A stretch of 64,000 bases of DNA from Pelagibacteraceae bacterium AG-390-C22 (GCA_003278125.1 QCGX01000006.1:1-64000), one strand, 5' to 3'. Numbered from the stretch's first letter, positions 7,410 to 17,776 are shown. A program made the numbers and translations. The notes: generated from the letters alone by a model not told the origin.

Positions 7410-9800
7410 TTAATGAGTGCTTAGCTCTTCTTTTTTAGTTTTATTTTTTTCAGCAATCTGGTCTACTTCAACCCATTCAACTCTTTTTAATGGTTTAATT
7501 AAAGCAACTTTTAAAACTTCATCTACATTTTTTACTGGAATGATTTCCATTGTTTCTAAAATGGTTTTTGGAACTTCAACTAGATCTTTTTTATTTTCCA
7601 TTGGTATCAATACTTTTTTAATTCCTGCTCTATGTGCTGCCAGTAATTTTTCTTTTAATCCTCCTATGGGAAGAACAATTCCTCTCAAAGTAATTTCACC
7701 TGTCATTGCGACCTTCTTATCAACTGGTATTTCTGTGATAGCTGAAATAATTGAAGTAACCATTCCTATTCCTGCTGAAGGTCCATCTTTAGGAGTTGCT
7801 CCTTCTGGAACGTGTATATGAAAATCTTTTTTATCAAATACTGGAGGTATAATTCCATACTCTAAACTTTTAGATCTAATATATGATTTAGCTGCTTTAA
7901 CAGACTCTTGCATAACATCACCTAATTTTCCTGTGATTTGCATCTTGCCTTTACCTGGCATCACTGCCGACTCTATTTTTAAAATTTCTCCACCTACTTC
8001 AGTCCAAGCAAGTCCAGTGACCACACCAATTCTATTTGCTTCTTCTATTTCTCCGTAATTAAATTTTTGCACTCCTAATAGGTCTTTAATATCCTCTTCT
8101 TTTACAGGATTATTAACTTTTTCCTTGTTATCTATTTTTTTAACAAGTTTTCTTGCAATTTTAGATATTTCCCTCTCCAGATTTCTTACTCCGGACTCCC
8201 TAGTATAGTTTCTTATAATTTTACGATTTACTTTCTCATTAATGTTCCATTCATCTTTTTTCAATCCATTATTCTCGCTTTGTTTAGGAATTAAAAATTT
8301 TTGAGATATGTTTACTTTTTCATCTTCTGTATATCCAGACAATCTAATTACTTCCATTCTATCAAGCAGAGGAGGCAATATATTTAACGTATTTGCAGTT
8401 GTTACAAACATAACGTCGGATAAATCATAATCGACCTCTAAATAATGGTCGTTAAATTCTTTATTTTGCTCTGGATCAAGTGCTTCCAATAACGCAGATG
8501 AAGGATCACCTCTATAATCATTTCCAACTTTATCAATTTCATCTAACAGAAAAAGAGGATTTTTTGTTCCTGCTTTTTTCATCATTTGTATAATTTTTCC
8601 AGGTAAAGAACCTATATAAGTTCTTCGATGTCCTCTAATTTCTGCTTCATCTCTAATTCCTCCAAGAGAAATTCTTATAAACTTTCTATTTGTAGCCTTT
8701 GCTATTGATTTACCTAGAGATGTTTTTCCAACGCCTGGTGGCCCGACTAAACATAAAATAGGGCCTTTCATTTTTTGAATTCTTTTTTGAACAGCTAAAA
8801 ATTCTATTATTCTTTCTTTCACTTTTTCCAAACCATAGTGATCTTCGTCTAATATTTTTTGCGCATTATTTAAATCAGTATTTATTTTTGATTTATTCGA
8901 CCAAGGTAATTCAGTCATCCAGTCTAAATAATTCCTTACTACTGTGGCTTCTGCTGACATAGGACTCATCGATTTTAATTTTTTTAATTCAGATAAACAT
9001 TTTTCTTTTGCTAGTTTCGGCATTTTTGCATTTGCAATAGCTTTTGAAATACTTGATAGTTCATCCTTACCTTCGTCGATCTCTCCGAGTTCTTTTTGAA
9101 TGGCTTTTAATTGTTCATTCAAATAATATTCTCGTTGAGTTTTTTCCATTTGGTTTTTTACTCTACCTCTAATCTTTTTCTCAACTGAAAGAACGCTAGT
9201 TTCTTTTTCAATAATTGTATGAATTTTTTCTAATCTTTTTTTTAAGTCTATAATTTCTAACAACTCTTGTTTCTCAAAAATTGGGATATTCAAATTTGAT
9301 GAGATATTATTTGCAATTTGAGAAGCATTTTTTAGGTTATTAAGATTATTTGAAGATTCATTAAAATCTTTTTTATTTAATATCATTAATTTTTCGTATT
9401 TTTTTATTAAACTCGTGGCGAAAGTATCTAAATCTTTTGAGGCATTTTGATCTTCTGCTACTTCAACTTCACAAGTTAAAAATCTATCTTCTTTTTCATT
9501 ATGTTTTAATATTTTAACTCTTTTTTCTCCCTCAACTAATACTTTAACTGTACCATCTGGTAGTTTTAAAAGTTGAAGAATTTTGCTTAAACATCCATAG
9601 CTAAAAAGATCCTTGTCTTCAGGATCGTCTATCTCTGAATTTTTTTGTGTTATCAAGACGATTGATTTGTCAGACTTCATTACCTCTTGTAAAGCCTTTA
9701 TAGATTTTTCCCTCCCAACAAATAAAGGAACTACCATTGATGGAAATATAACTATATCTCTCAAGGGTAACAGAGGTTTAATATAAGATGCTTTCATCAT
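7410..9800 (-). CDS. lon: ATP-dependent protease La (Lon)
   Basis: A cytoplasmic AAA+ serine protease that degrades misfolded and some regulatory proteins. It has about 796 residues: an N-terminal substrate domain with LPLRDIVIFPSMVVPLFVGR, a coiled middle region, an AAA+ module with Walker A GPPGVGKT, and a C-terminal protease domain. The catalytic serine is in PKDGPSAGIGM and the lysine in GGLKEKLLAAHRAGIKKV. I prefer the ATG at 9800 (or 9797), preceded by AAGAGA, over a TTG at 9815 in the same frame. It follows clpX, so three protein-quality genes lie together downstream of tig. Confidence 0.97.
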   Translation of the reverse strand: MMKASYIKPLLPLRDIVIFPSMVVPLFVGREKSIKALQEVMKSDKSIVLITQKNSEIDDPEDKDLFSYGCLSKILQLLKLPDGTVKVLVEGEKRVKILKHNEKEDRFLTCEVEVAEDQNASKDLDTFATSLIKKYEKLMILNKKDFNESSNNLNNLKNASQIANNISSNLNIPIFEKQELLEIIDLKKRLEKIHTIIEKETSVLSVEKKIRGRVKNQMEKTQREYYLNEQLKAIQKELGEIDEGKDELSSISKAIANAKMPKLAKEKCLSELKKLKSMSPMSAEATVVRNYLDWMTELPWSNKSKINTDLNNAQKILDEDHYGLEKVKERIIEFLAVQKRIQKMKGPILCLVGPPGVGKTSLGKSIAKATNRKFIRISLGGIRDEAEIRGHRRTYIGSLPGKIIQMMKKAGTKNPLFLLDEIDKVGNDYRGDPSSALLEALDPEQNKEFNDHYLEVDYDLSDVMFVTTANTLNILPPLLDRMEVIRLSGYTEDEKVNISQKFLIPKQSENNGLKKDEWNINEKVNRKIIRNYTRESGVRNLEREISKIARKLVKKIDNKEKVNNPVKEEDIKDLLGVQKFNYGEIEEANRIGVVTGLAWTEVGGEILKIESAVMPGKGKMQITGKLGDVMQESVKAAKSYIRSKSLEYGIIPPVFDKKDFHIHVPEGATPKDGPSAGIGMVTSIISAITEIPVDKKVAMTGEITLRGIVLPIGGLKEKLLAAHRAGIKKVLIPMENKKDLVEVPKTILETMEIIPVKNVDEVLKVALIKPLKRVEWVEVDQIAEKNKTKKEELSTH

Positions 9801-9847
9801 TCTCTTATATGGCAATTAGTATACTAATTTCAAGGATCAAATTGTAA

Positions 9848-11101
9848 CTAAGCTACTGATGTTGATTGTTTTTTACCGTATGTAATAATTGGTTCTGAGA
9901 CACCTTTAACAGAATCTTTATCAACTGTAACCTTTATTATATCCTCCATATCGGGTAGCTCAAACATTGTTTTTAAGAGAATATTTTCTAAAATTGATCT
10001 TAACCCTCTTGCACCTGTTTTTTTGGAAATTGCTTTTTTTGCAATTTCTGAAATTGCTTCATCCTTAAATACCAGATCAACATTTTCAAATTCAAATAAT
10101 CTTTGATATTGTTTAATCAAAGAGTTTTTTGGCTCTTTTAAAATTTTTACTAACGATTTTTCATCTAGATCATTTAATGTTGCGATAATAGGCATTCTTC
10201 CAATAAACTCTGGGATTAAACCGTACTTTATTAAATCTTCTGGTTCTAGTTGTTTCATAATTTCTGACAATGATCGTTCTTTATAATCTTGAACTTTAGC
10301 TCCAAAACCTATTGAACTTCCTTTTCCTCTGCTATCGATTAATTTATCAAGTCCGGCAAATGCACCGCCACAAATAAATAATATATTTGTTGTATCAACT
10401 TGTAAAAATTCTTGCTGAGGATGTTTTCTTCCTCCTTGAGGAGGAACGCTTGCAATAGTTCCCTCCATAATCTTAAGTAAAGCTTGTTGCACTCCCTCGC
10501 CAGAAACATCTCTAGTTATTGAGGGGTTTTCTGATTTTCTGCTAATTTTATCTACTTCGTCAATATAAACAATTCCTCTTTGAGCTTTTTCAACATTGTA
10601 GTCTGCAGATTGTAAAAGTTTTAAAATAATATTTTCCACATCCTCGCCAACATAACCTGCTTCGGTTAATGTAGTCGCATCAGCCATTGTAAATGGAACA
10701 TCCAAAATTCTTGCAAGAGTTTGAGCTAACAAAGTTTTACCACAGCCAGTTGGGCCAACTAAAAGTATATTTGATTTTGATAATTCTATATCTTTATTAT
10801 TTTTTGTTTCGTGGTTTAATCTTTTATAATGGTTGTGAACTGCTACAGATAAGATTTCTTTAGCAAATTTTTGACCTATCACATAATCATCCAAAACATT
10901 ACATATTTCTTTAGGAGTAGGAACTCCATCTTGATGTTTGACAAAAGCACTTTTGTTTTCTTCCTTAATAATGTCCATACAAAGTTCGACGCACTCATCA
11001 CAGATGAACACAGTTGGTCCTGCAATAAGTTTTCTAACTTCATGCTGACTTTTTCCACAAAAAGAACAGTAAAGAATATTTTTGTTAGTTTTTTCTGTCA
11101 T
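9848..11101 (-). CDS. clpX: ATP-dependent Clp protease ATP-binding subunit ClpX
   Basis: A hexameric unfoldase that feeds tagged proteins to ClpP. It has 417 residues, close to the E. coli length. The N-terminal zinc-binding domain uses C12, C15, C34 and C37 ([17 protein letters not shown]). The AAA+ core has Walker A GPTGCGKT, Walker [12 protein letters not shown] and the IGF-type loop (SSIGFGAKV) for docking to ClpP. It lies 79 bases downstream of clpP on the same strand, in the widespread tig-clpP-clpX-lon order. Confidence 0.98.
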   Translation of the reverse strand: MTEKTNKNILYCSFCGKSQHEVRKLIAGPTVFICDECVELCMDIIKEENKSAFVKHQDGVPTPKEICNVLDDYVIGQKFAKEILSVAVHNHYKRLNHETKNNKDIELSKSNILLVGPTGCGKTLLAQTLARILDVPFTMADATTLTEAGYVGEDVENIILKLLQSADYNVEKAQRGIVYIDEVDKISRKSENPSITRDVSGEGVQQALLKIMEGTIASVPPQGGRKHPQQEFLQVDTTNILFICGGAFAGLDKLIDSRGKGSSIGFGAKVQDYKERSLSEIMKQLEPEDLIKYGLIPEFIGRMPIIATLNDLDEKSLVKILKEPKNSLIKQYQRLFEFENVDLVFKDEAISEIAKKAISKKTGARGLRSILENILLKTMFELPDMEDIIKVTVDKDSVKGVSEPIITYGKKQSTSVA

Positions 11102-11180
11102 AACGAATCAATAGATACATAATAAATGCCTGAAATATTCTTATCAAGCTGAAGTTGTAAGTAAACCTATATGTTGTGCT

Positions 11181-11792
11181 TTATTTCCTTTTTTCCACAA
11201 CTGAGTCAATCAAACCAAATGTCTTAGCATCGTCTGCTGTCATGAAATTATCTCTCTCTAAAGCCTTGGATATTTCATCAACTGATTTGCCTGTGTGCTT
11301 AGAATATATTTTATTAAGTCTTTCTTTAAGAGAAAGAATCTCTTTAGCATGAATTTGTATATCAGTTGCCTGTCCTTGAAATCCTGCAGAAGGTTGGTGC
11401 ACCATAATTCTTGAATTTGGTAGTGAATATCTTTTACCTTTCTCACCTGCTGCTAGTAAAAAAGAACCCATTGAAGACGCTTGACCAATACATAAAGTAG
11501 AGACAGGTGAATTGATATACTGCATGGTATCGTAAATACCAAGACCAGCTGTAACTAGTCCTCCGGGACTATTAATATAAAAGTTTATCTCTTTTTTAGG
11601 ATTTTCAGACTCTAAAAACAAAAGCTGGGCAGTAACTAAAGATGCAACTGAGTCATTTACTGGTCCAACTAAAAAAACTATTCTTTCTTTTAAAAGTCTA
11701 GAATATATATCATATGCTCTCTCTCCTTTGCTTGTTTGTTCAACAACCATTGGAATCAGGCTATTCATTTGTTCTTCGTAATCGCGACTCAT
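11181..11792 (-). CDS. clpP: ATP-dependent Clp protease proteolytic subunit ClpP
   Basis: The serine protease core of ClpXP, 203 residues. The catalytic triad is visible: S107 in GQASSMGS, H132 in IMVHQPSAG and D181 in ERDNFMTA. The N-terminal [19 protein letters not shown] matches the family, which assembles as a tetradecamer in the cytoplasm. It lies 23 bases downstream of tig and upstream of clpX on the same strand, so the three are probably one transcription unit. Confidence 0.98.
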   Translation of the reverse strand: MSRDYEEQMNSLIPMVVEQTSKGERAYDIYSRLLKERIVFLVGPVNDSVASLVTAQLLFLESENPKKEINFYINSPGGLVTAGLGIYDTMQYINSPVSTLCIGQASSMGSFLLAAGEKGKRYSLPNSRIMVHQPSAGFQGQATDIQIHAKEILSLKERLNKIYSKHTGKSVDEISKALERDNFMTADDAKTFGLIDSVVEKRK

Positions 11793-11815
11793 AGAATGAT
11801 TTATACAACTATTGG

Positions 11816-13189
11816 TTACTTTTTACTAATTTTTTTTGGCTTTGCTTTGTTTTTATCAGAAGATTTAGTTTTTTTTGTATTCCCCTGATCTAGATTTGGT
11901 TTGTTAAATTTAGAAATAATTTTTTCTGCTTCTTTTGTATTTATGTTTTTAATTTCAAGCTTAATTTTTGATTTAATCAAATTAATGATTTTTTCTTCAT
12001 AAATTGAGCCTTTTAAGCTTTGAGATGCACTAGGATTTTTTTGATAGTAATCAAGAACCATTTTTTCTTGTCCTGGCATTCCTTTAATTTGCTTTTGAAT
12101 TTCTGCCCTTACTTCGTCGTCTGTAACTTTTAAACTATTTTTTTCTCCATATTCATTAAGAAGTAAACCTAATTTAATTCTGGATTTTGCAATTTTTTCA
12201 TTGTTGATTTTATGTTTTTCTTTTTCTTCTTTTTTTAAATTTTTAGTCATTATTAATATTTCTTGATCTATTAAGTTTTTAGGAAGATTCAATTCATGGT
12301 TTTTCTCTATTTGATCTAATATTTCTTTTTTTGTAATAGAGTTTAAAGCTTGAGAATATTGATTAGAAATTTGACTTTCTATCAATTTTTTTAGATCTTT
12401 TAAATCTTTAGCTCCCATAATTTTAGCGAAATTATCATCAATTTTATTTTCTATAGCTTTTTTAATATTTAAAATTTTACATTCAAATTTTGTTTTTTTA
12501 TTTGCTAATTCTTTTTTTGGATGATTGGCTGGTAAAACTGCATCTAAATTTTTTAAATCATTTTTTTTAACGCCAACTAATTGCTCATCAAAACCTTTTA
12601 AAAATAAATCTTTTCCAAGTTCTAGTTGCACACCTTTGCCTTCACTGCCTTCAAATTTATTTCCATCTACAGTAGCTGAGTAATCAAATGTAACTTGATC
12701 TCCAAGTATTGCTTTTTCATCTTCTTTTTTATCTTCAAATTGTTTATTTTGAATTGACAATTCTTTTAGTTTTTCATTGATTATTTTTTCTTCAATTTTA
12801 ATTTTGTATTCTATAGCTTTATAACTATCAAAGGGCTTGAGCTTAATATCTGGCAAAGAATCTATTTGTAATTCATAATTTAAATCTTTTCCTTCTCCAA
12901 AAGTTTTTAAGTCTATTTTTGGTTGGCCTGCTACTTTTATTTTTTTTTCTTCAATAGCTTTTGTGGAAGTTTCTCTTAGGATTTTATCAATAACTTCACC
13001 GTAAATAGATTTTCCAAATTGATTTTTAATTACAGATGTAGGAACTTTTCCTGTTCTAAATCCTTTCAAAGAAACCTCTTTTTGTAATTCATTGAGTCTC
13101 TCATCCATCTTTTTTTGTATAGTTTCTTTATCAACGGATACTGAAAGAATTGTTCTGAGACCTTTTTTTGATTGTATTTCTGTTTTCAT
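11816..13189 (-). CDS. tig: Trigger factor (ribosome-associated chaperone)
   Basis: A chaperone and peptidyl-prolyl isomerase that binds nascent chains at the ribosome exit. It has about 457 residues from the ATG at 13189 ([13 protein letters not shown]). The ribosome-docking signature GFRTGKVP lies at residues 43-50. The FKBP-type PPIase domain (about 160-245, [14 protein letters not shown]) and the helical C-terminal domain follow, ending in a lysine-rich tail. The frame stays open upstream to 13237, but that extension runs into tRNA-Leu and its translation has no family similarity, so I reject it. Confidence 0.97.
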   Translation of the reverse strand: MKTEIQSKKGLRTILSVSVDKETIQKKMDERLNELQKEVSLKGFRTGKVPTSVIKNQFGKSIYGEVIDKILRETSTKAIEEKKIKVAGQPKIDLKTFGEGKDLNYELQIDSLPDIKLKPFDSYKAIEYKIKIEEKIINEKLKELSIQNKQFEDKKEDEKAILGDQVTFDYSATVDGNKFEGSEGKGVQLELGKDLFLKGFDEQLVGVKKNDLKNLDAVLPANHPKKELANKKTKFECKILNIKKAIENKIDDNFAKIMGAKDLKDLKKLIESQISNQYSQALNSITKKEILDQIEKNHELNLPKNLIDQEILIMTKNLKKEEKEKHKINNEKIAKSRIKLGLLLNEYGEKNSLKVTDDEVRAEIQKQIKGMPGQEKMVLDYYQKNPSASQSLKGSIYEEKIINLIKSKIKLEIKNINTKEAEKIISKFNKPNLDQGNTKKTKSSDKNKAKPKKISKK

Positions 13190-13195
13190 ATTTTT

Positions 13196-13280
13196 TGGTG
13201 GGCAAGAAGAGACTCGAACTCTTAAGCCTTGCGGCACTGGTTTCTAAGACCAGCGCGTATACCAATTCCGCCACTTGCCC
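13196..13280 (-). tRNA. tRNA-Leu (anticodon TAG)
   Basis: An 85-base class II tRNA on the minus strand. The acceptor GGGCAAG pairs with CTTGCCC, the D-arm contains GGCGGAATTGGTATACGC, and the anticodon stem-loop is CTGGTCTTAGAAACCAG with TAG. There is a long variable arm (TGCCGCAAGGCT), the T-arm is AAGAGTTCGAGTCTCTT, and CCA is encoded. It lies 6 bases upstream of the tig start on the same strand, and its 5' side borders the large glycan island. Confidence 0.96.
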
Positions 13281-13295
13281 AATTATTAAATTTTA

Positions 13296-14660
13296 ATGGT
13301 TTATATAACATTCTTGTATAAACTTAAATTAAGAAATATAGATACAAAAATCGCTTTTAACTTAGTAAAGGAAATGTATAAAAATATTAAAAGTAATCAA
13401 AGCTTAATTATCCTTACGTCATTTTTAATAATTATTTCTTATGCGTTGGGATTTTATCTCAATGAAGATAGCGCTGGTGGAGGTAAGATTGATTATATAG
13501 GACATGAATGGGGCACAATTCAACTTTTTACCAATAATAAACTAAATATTGCTTTAAATAGTGTTTTATATGAATCTTCTAGAACACCACTTTTTTATAT
13601 AATAAATACATTTATCCCATTTAAATACGATATCGAAAGTTTAAGATTATTTTGGTTTATTTTTTCAATAACTATACCTATCTTGTTTTATTACACTTTG
13701 AAACTTACTATTTTAGAAAGGCTAAATAAAATTCATATTGCTTTATTTGCTATTATACTTTTATTAAGCCCATATTTCAGAACAAATGCTTATTGGCCAA
13801 GTAGTGAGAATTTACAAATTTTTTTTGTAATATTATCTTTGTTCTTCTACTTTTTATTAATTAATAAAAAGAAGAACAAAAAATTTGAATTATACTCTTT
13901 TTCAAGCTTAAGCATTTTTTTTGCCTATTGTGCTTTTTATACGGATCAGAAAGCCTTTTTTTTAGTAGCTTTAATATATTTTGATTTAATTCGAAGGAAT
14001 AATCTTTTTTTCTTTATGATATTTAGTTTTATTAACCTTGTTTTATTTCTCCCGACAATTTATTTATTTATTTCTTGGGGTGGAATTGTTCCTGTTGAAA
14101 GTCAATTTAGAGTCTCAAAATATACTCAGGGAACTAATATTTTTATTTCAACTATAGGTATATATTTTACTTTAATTTTTATATCTAATTTTTTTAGAGT
14201 TGATATTTGGAAGAAAATTAATTTTAAGCAATTTGATCGTATCTTAATTTTTGTTTTAGCTGTATTCTTATTTTTTACCCTTCCAGCTGAACCAATAACT
14301 TTTGGAAGTGGAATTATCTCAAAATTTCTGGGAATAATTTCAATTAAATTTAATTTTAATTGGGACATAATTAAGTATGTTTATTTTATAATAAACTTAT
14401 TGTTTGTTGGAATAATCTTTTTGGTTGTTAAACAGTCTTTAAAAAATCTTATAATTTTTTCATCTTTTTTGTTGGTATACAATTTAACTTATGTGACTTA
14501 TCAATCTTATCTTGATCCAATTTTTTACATTTTAATATTAACAATTTTAGATTTTAAAAAAGATATTGTTATCTTTAATAAAAAGACCTGTTATCTCTTT
14601 TTATTTTTTTACAGCTTTATGTTATCTGGCTCCATAATAATGAGAAATTATATTATTTAG
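13296..14660 (+). CDS. Polytopic membrane protein, probable GT-C-fold glycosyltransferase
   Basis: A 454-residue protein with roughly ten hydrophobic segments and short Lys-rich loops. The first periplasmic loop (about residues 57-85) is acidic and includes NEDSAGGGKIDYIGHEWG, then TPLFYIINTFIPF. This layout resembles PMT_2/ArnT-like GT-C enzymes, which take sugars from polyprenyl phosphate. No single motif proves the family. Its convergent neighbour at 14653 is a GtrB-like enzyme that would make such a donor. The start may be the ATG at 13374 (preceded by AAAGGAA), because 13296 is only 15 bases from the tRNA-Leu gene. Confidence 0.55.
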   Translation: MVYITFLYKLKLRNIDTKIAFNLVKEMYKNIKSNQSLIILTSFLIIISYALGFYLNEDSAGGGKIDYIGHEWGTIQLFTNNKLNIALNSVLYESSRTPLFYIINTFIPFKYDIESLRLFWFIFSITIPILFYYTLKLTILERLNKIHIALFAIILLLSPYFRTNAYWPSSENLQIFFVILSLFFYFLLINKKKNKKFELYSFSSLSIFFAYCAFYTDQKAFFLVALIYFDLIRRNNLFFFMIFSFINLVLFLPTIYLFISWGGIVPVESQFRVSKYTQGTNIFISTIGIYFTLIFISNFFRVDIWKKINFKQFDRILIFVLAVFLFFTLPAEPITFGSGIISKFLGIISIKFNFNWDIIKYVYFIINLLFVGIIFLVVKQSLKNLIIFSSFLLVYNLTYVTYQSYLDPIFYILILTILDFKKDIVIFNKKTCYLFLFFYSFMLSGSIIMRNYII

Positions 14661-15591
14661 ATTTAAAATCTTTTATTTCTTTAATAATATATTTTTCTCT
14701 TCCACGAGCTTGTTCAAAAATTCTTGCAATATAAATACCCATTATTCCTAAAGTGAATAGTAGAATTCCTGAAAAAAAAGATACAGCTATCAAAATTCCC
14801 GTAGTTCCAGGTATAGCTAAATCATTAAATTTTGCATAAAGTGCATATACAATAAGAAAGACTGAAAAGAGAAGCGAAAAGAAGCCTAAAAATATTCCAA
14901 TATATAGTGGCTTTAAAGAATACGAAGTCACGCCATTAATGAATTCAGAGATAGGTCCTTGTGAAAATAATGAAAATTTAGATTCTCCGTGTGCTCTTGC
15001 TTCACGAGTATAATAAACGAAACTTTGTTTAAAGCCCACCCATACTGATAAACCTCTGACATAAGGCCTAAATTCTTTCTGAGATAATATTTTTTGCAAA
15101 ACTCTTTTTGAGATTAATTTAAAATCACCGGCTTCTATAGGTAAATCAATCTCAGAGAGTTTATTAATTGTTTTATAAGCGAGTTTAGTAAAAAATAATT
15201 TTACTCCGCTCTCACCGAGTCTTTTTTCTCTAACCGTATGAACAACATCATGTCCTTTTTCAAATTCAACCAAAAGTTTGGGTATTAATTCTGGTGGGTC
15301 TTGTAAATCTGAATCTAGATAAACTACACAGTCGCCTGAAGAATGTTTAAATCCTGCAAGCACACAAGGCCCAACACCGAAAGTCCTGCTCATATTAATG
15401 ATTTTTATATTGTGAGATTCTTGTAGTTCCTCTAAAATTTTTTCTGAGTCATCATTAGAGTCATCATTAACAAATATTAGCTCATATTTATAATTTTCAA
15501 CTTTTTTAAAAGTAGCATCAACTCTGCTTATGAGCTCATTTAAATTTTTTTCTTCATTTCTAAATGAAAAAACTATCGAAACTAATTTCAT
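14653..15591 (-). CDS. Polyprenyl-phosphate glycosyltransferase, GtrB/DPM1-like (GT2)
   Basis: A 312-residue GT2 enzyme expected to transfer a sugar from a nucleotide donor to undecaprenyl phosphate at the inner membrane. The N-terminus VSIVFSFRNEEKNLNELI and YLDSDLQDPPELIPKL (about residues 90-105, with the metal-binding DSD and DLQDPPE) are typical. The catalytic part is followed by two C-terminal transmembrane segments (about 228-252 and 263-290), as in GtrB and ArnC. It converges with the GT-C-like gene, overlapping by 8 bases at the stops. I infer a donor/transferase pair acting on a lipid-linked glycan. Which sugar is used is not known. Confidence 0.85.
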   Translation of the reverse strand: MKLVSIVFSFRNEEKNLNELISRVDATFKKVENYKYELIFVNDDSNDDSEKILEELQESHNIKIINMSRTFGVGPCVLAGFKHSSGDCVVYLDSDLQDPPELIPKLLVEFEKGHDVVHTVREKRLGESGVKLFFTKLAYKTINKLSEIDLPIEAGDFKLISKRVLQKILSQKEFRPYVRGLSVWVGFKQSFVYYTREARAHGESKFSLFSQGPISEFINGVTSYSLKPLYIGIFLGFFSLLFSVFLIVYALYAKFNDLAIPGTTGILIAVSFFSGILLFTLGIMGIYIARIFEQARGREKYIIKEIKDFKSK

Positions 15592-15659
15592 AAATTAAAT
15601 TATTTAACTTTTTAACAATAACTTAAAATGATAAAAAAGTAACTGTTCAATTTAAAATT

Positions 15660-16841
15660 ATGGATAAAGTTGATTTAGTAATTCTAGCGGGTGGTAAAGG
15701 GACCAGAATTAAGCGTCTTTTGACTGATAAACCTAAGCCTATGGCAAAGTTTAATGGAAAGTACTTTATAGAATATATTATACAAAACTTAAGTAAGTAT
15801 AATTTTGAAAATATCTATATTTTGACTGGCTATAAATCTAAAATTATTTTTAAAAATTTTAATAATAAAAAGTATAATTTTACCAATATAACTTGTTTAA
15901 AAGAAAAAGAACCAATGGGTACCGGGGGTGCTCTTTATTCTTTAAAAAAAAGAAAAATAAATAATTTCATATTAGTTAATGGAGATACAATTTTTGATGT
16001 CAATATAAAGCATTTAATTAATTCCACGAAAAAAAATAATATTGCTTCAATAGCTCTTGTAAAAAATAATAAAGATAAAAAAAATAAAAAACTTAATAAC
16101 TTAAATATCAAAAATGGAAATATTGTTTTAAGAAAAAAAAGCAGTTTCATGAATGGAGGAGTATATTTTTTTAAAAAATCAATATTTAATCATATTAGGA
16201 ATAAACATTTATCATTAGAAAATGATATATTTCCGAAATTGATAAGAAAAAAACAAATTGCTGGGAAATTATTTAAAAATTTTTTTATAGATATTGGAAC
16301 TCCTAATAATTTTAAAAGAGCTCAAAATGCTCTACTTTTATATTTTAAAAGACCAGCAGTATTTCTAGATAGGGATGGTGTTATAAATCATGATTATGAG
16401 TATGTATATAAATACAAAGATTTTAAGTTTAGAAAAGGCGTTTTAAAAGGTTTAGATTTTTTAATTAAAAAAAACTTTTATCTATTTATAATTACTAATC
16501 AAGCAGGTATAGCAAAAAATGTTTTTAAAGAAAGAGATTTTTTAAAACTACATAAAACTCTTAAGCAAAAACTATCATTAAAAAATATATATTTTGATGA
16601 AGTCCAGTTTTGTCCTTACCATCCTAAAGCAAAGATAAAGAAATACAAAAAGATTACCTCACTAAGAAAGCCTGGAAATAAAATGATAAAAAATATAACA
16701 TCCAAATGGCTTATAAGTAAAAATAAAAGCTTTATGATAGGCGATAAATTATCTGATCAACAATGTGCGCTTAAAAGCAAAATAAAATTTGAGTATGCTC
16801 GTGAGAATTTTTTCAACCAGGTTAAAAAAATAGTAAATTAA
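15660..16841 (+). CDS. Bifunctional heptose-1-phosphate guanylyltransferase / heptose-bisphosphate phosphatase (HddC-GmhB fusion)
   Basis: A 393-residue fusion. Residues 1-230 are a sugar-phosphate nucleotidyltransferase with LAGGKGTR (9-16), DKPKPMAKFNGKYFIEY, GTGGAL (87-92) and VNGDT (106-110). Residues 233-393 are a HAD phosphatase of the GmhB type with FLDRDGVIN (D237, D239), ITNQAGIAK and GDKLSD. GmhB removes the 7-phosphate from heptose 1,7-bisphosphate, and HddC then attaches GMP. The GmhB zinc site looks half lost: C318 and H321 remain, but the usual CxC before RKP is ITSLRKP. With gmhA and hddA in the facing operon this completes the GDP-D-glycero-D-manno-heptose pathway. The stops are shared in TTAA with the convergent epimerase. 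Confidence 0.85.
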   Translation: MDKVDLVILAGGKGTRIKRLLTDKPKPMAKFNGKYFIEYIIQNLSKYNFENIYILTGYKSKIIFKNFNNKKYNFTNITCLKEKEPMGTGGALYSLKKRKINNFILVNGDTIFDVNIKHLINSTKKNNIASIALVKNNKDKKNKKLNNLNIKNGNIVLRKKSSFMNGGVYFFKKSIFNHIRNKHLSLENDIFPKLIRKKQIAGKLFKNFFIDIGTPNNFKRAQNALLLYFKRPAVFLDRDGVINHDYEYVYKYKDFKFRKGVLKGLDFLIKKNFYLFIITNQAGIAKNVFKERDFLKLHKTLKQKLSLKNIYFDEVQFCPYHPKAKIKKYKKITSLRKPGNKMIKNITSKWLISKNKSFMIGDKLSDQQCALKSKIKFEYARENFFNQVKKIVN

Positions 16842-17776
16842 TAATTATTTATTACTTTGTTTTTATCGTTAGTAAAAATTTTTATTAATTCTGATATACC
16901 ATCCTCTAAAGAAATTTTAGCTTTAAATCCCTTTTTTTCAATTTTTTTGTTACTTACAAAATAATCTCTTTTATCCGGATCTTTTCTATTAGTCACAATT
17001 TTAATTTTCAACTTTTTATATTGTTTTTGTATTTTTCGAGCCAACATTATTTTGCTGATATTTGCAGATGATAAACCTAAATTGTATACATTATCTTTTA
17101 GTCTATTAAAGTTCTTCATCGTAAAGATTATTGCGTTCACAACATCCCTTACATGAATAAAATTTCTTCTAAAATGCGGTTCAAACAATGTTAGTTTTTT
17201 CTTTTTTATAGCAGTGTATACAAAATTATTTACTAATAGATCGCTTCTCATTCTATAGCTATGTCCAAATACTGTAGCTAATCTAAAACAAACATGATTT
17301 TGTATTTTTGATCTGACTAAGTCTTCACCATCACATTTGGTTCTTCCATAAAGTGAGATTGGTTTAAGAGGGCTTTTTTCATCACAATATTTATTTTTTT
17401 CTCCTATTCCGTAGCCTGAATTAGTCGTCAAATAAATTACTTTATTCTTTTTTGTTGCAAAATTACATAAAGTTTTTATCGAACCTAAATTTGTACTTAA
17501 TGCCTCTTTTTTAAATTTTTCACACAAAGGAGCACCAACAAGTGCCGCCAAAGGTATTATAAAATCATGTTGTTTAATTAGTTTTTTCATTAAATTCACT
17601 TTTCTAATATCATCACAAATTAATTTAAAATTTTTGTTAAAATAAAGATGGTTTAGTGATCCTTTGTCATACTTAAGGAGGTCTACAACAGTTACCATAT
17701 GGCCTTCTTCTAACAATTTAGTACAAAGCATCGAACCAATATAACCTGCTCCTCCTGTAATAAGTATTTTGCTCAT
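16838..17776 (-). CDS. NAD-dependent sugar-nucleotide epimerase/dehydratase (extended SDR)
   Basis: A 312-residue extended short-chain dehydrogenase. It has the nucleotide-binding motif GGAGYIGSML (8-17) and an active-site YGRTK (SLYGRTKCDGEDLV). The Thr/Ser of the triad lies in TTNSGYGIG, and RRNFIHVRDVV is the usual substrate-domain motif. It could be a 4-epimerase, 4-reductase or 4,6-dehydratase of a nucleotide sugar; sequence alone does not separate these. It is the last gene of the operon that begins with gmhA, 3 bases after the RmlC-like gene, so its substrate may be a GDP-heptose intermediate (inference). Confidence 0.85.
   Translation of the reverse strand: MSKILITGGAGYIGSMLCTKLLEEGHMVTVVDLLKYDKGSLNHLYFNKNFKLICDDIRKVNLMKKLIKQHDFIIPLAALVGAPLCEKFKKEALSTNLGSIKTLCNFATKKNKVIYLTTNSGYGIGEKNKYCDEKSPLKPISLYGRTKCDGEDLVRSKIQNHVCFRLATVFGHSYRMRSDLLVNNFVYTAIKKKKLTLFEPHFRRNFIHVRDVVNAIIFTMKNFNRLKDNVYNLGLSSANISKIMLARKIQKQYKKLKIKIVTNRKDPDKRDYFVSNKKIEKKGFKAKISLEDGISELIKIFTNDKNKVINNY

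Noticed and set aside
7417-7821. A plus-strand frame of 134 codons opposite lon
   Set aside because: It is the antisense shadow of the conserved Lon protease domain, with no ribosome-binding site and no family resemblance. The same applies to the other frames opposite fusion, tyrS, mrcA, pepA and accC genes.
13190-13237. A longer N-terminus for trigger factor, reading MPQGLRVRVSSCPPKN before MKTEIQ
   Set aside because: The extra codons are the minus-strand reading of tRNA-Leu. The family starts at the MKTEIQ Met.
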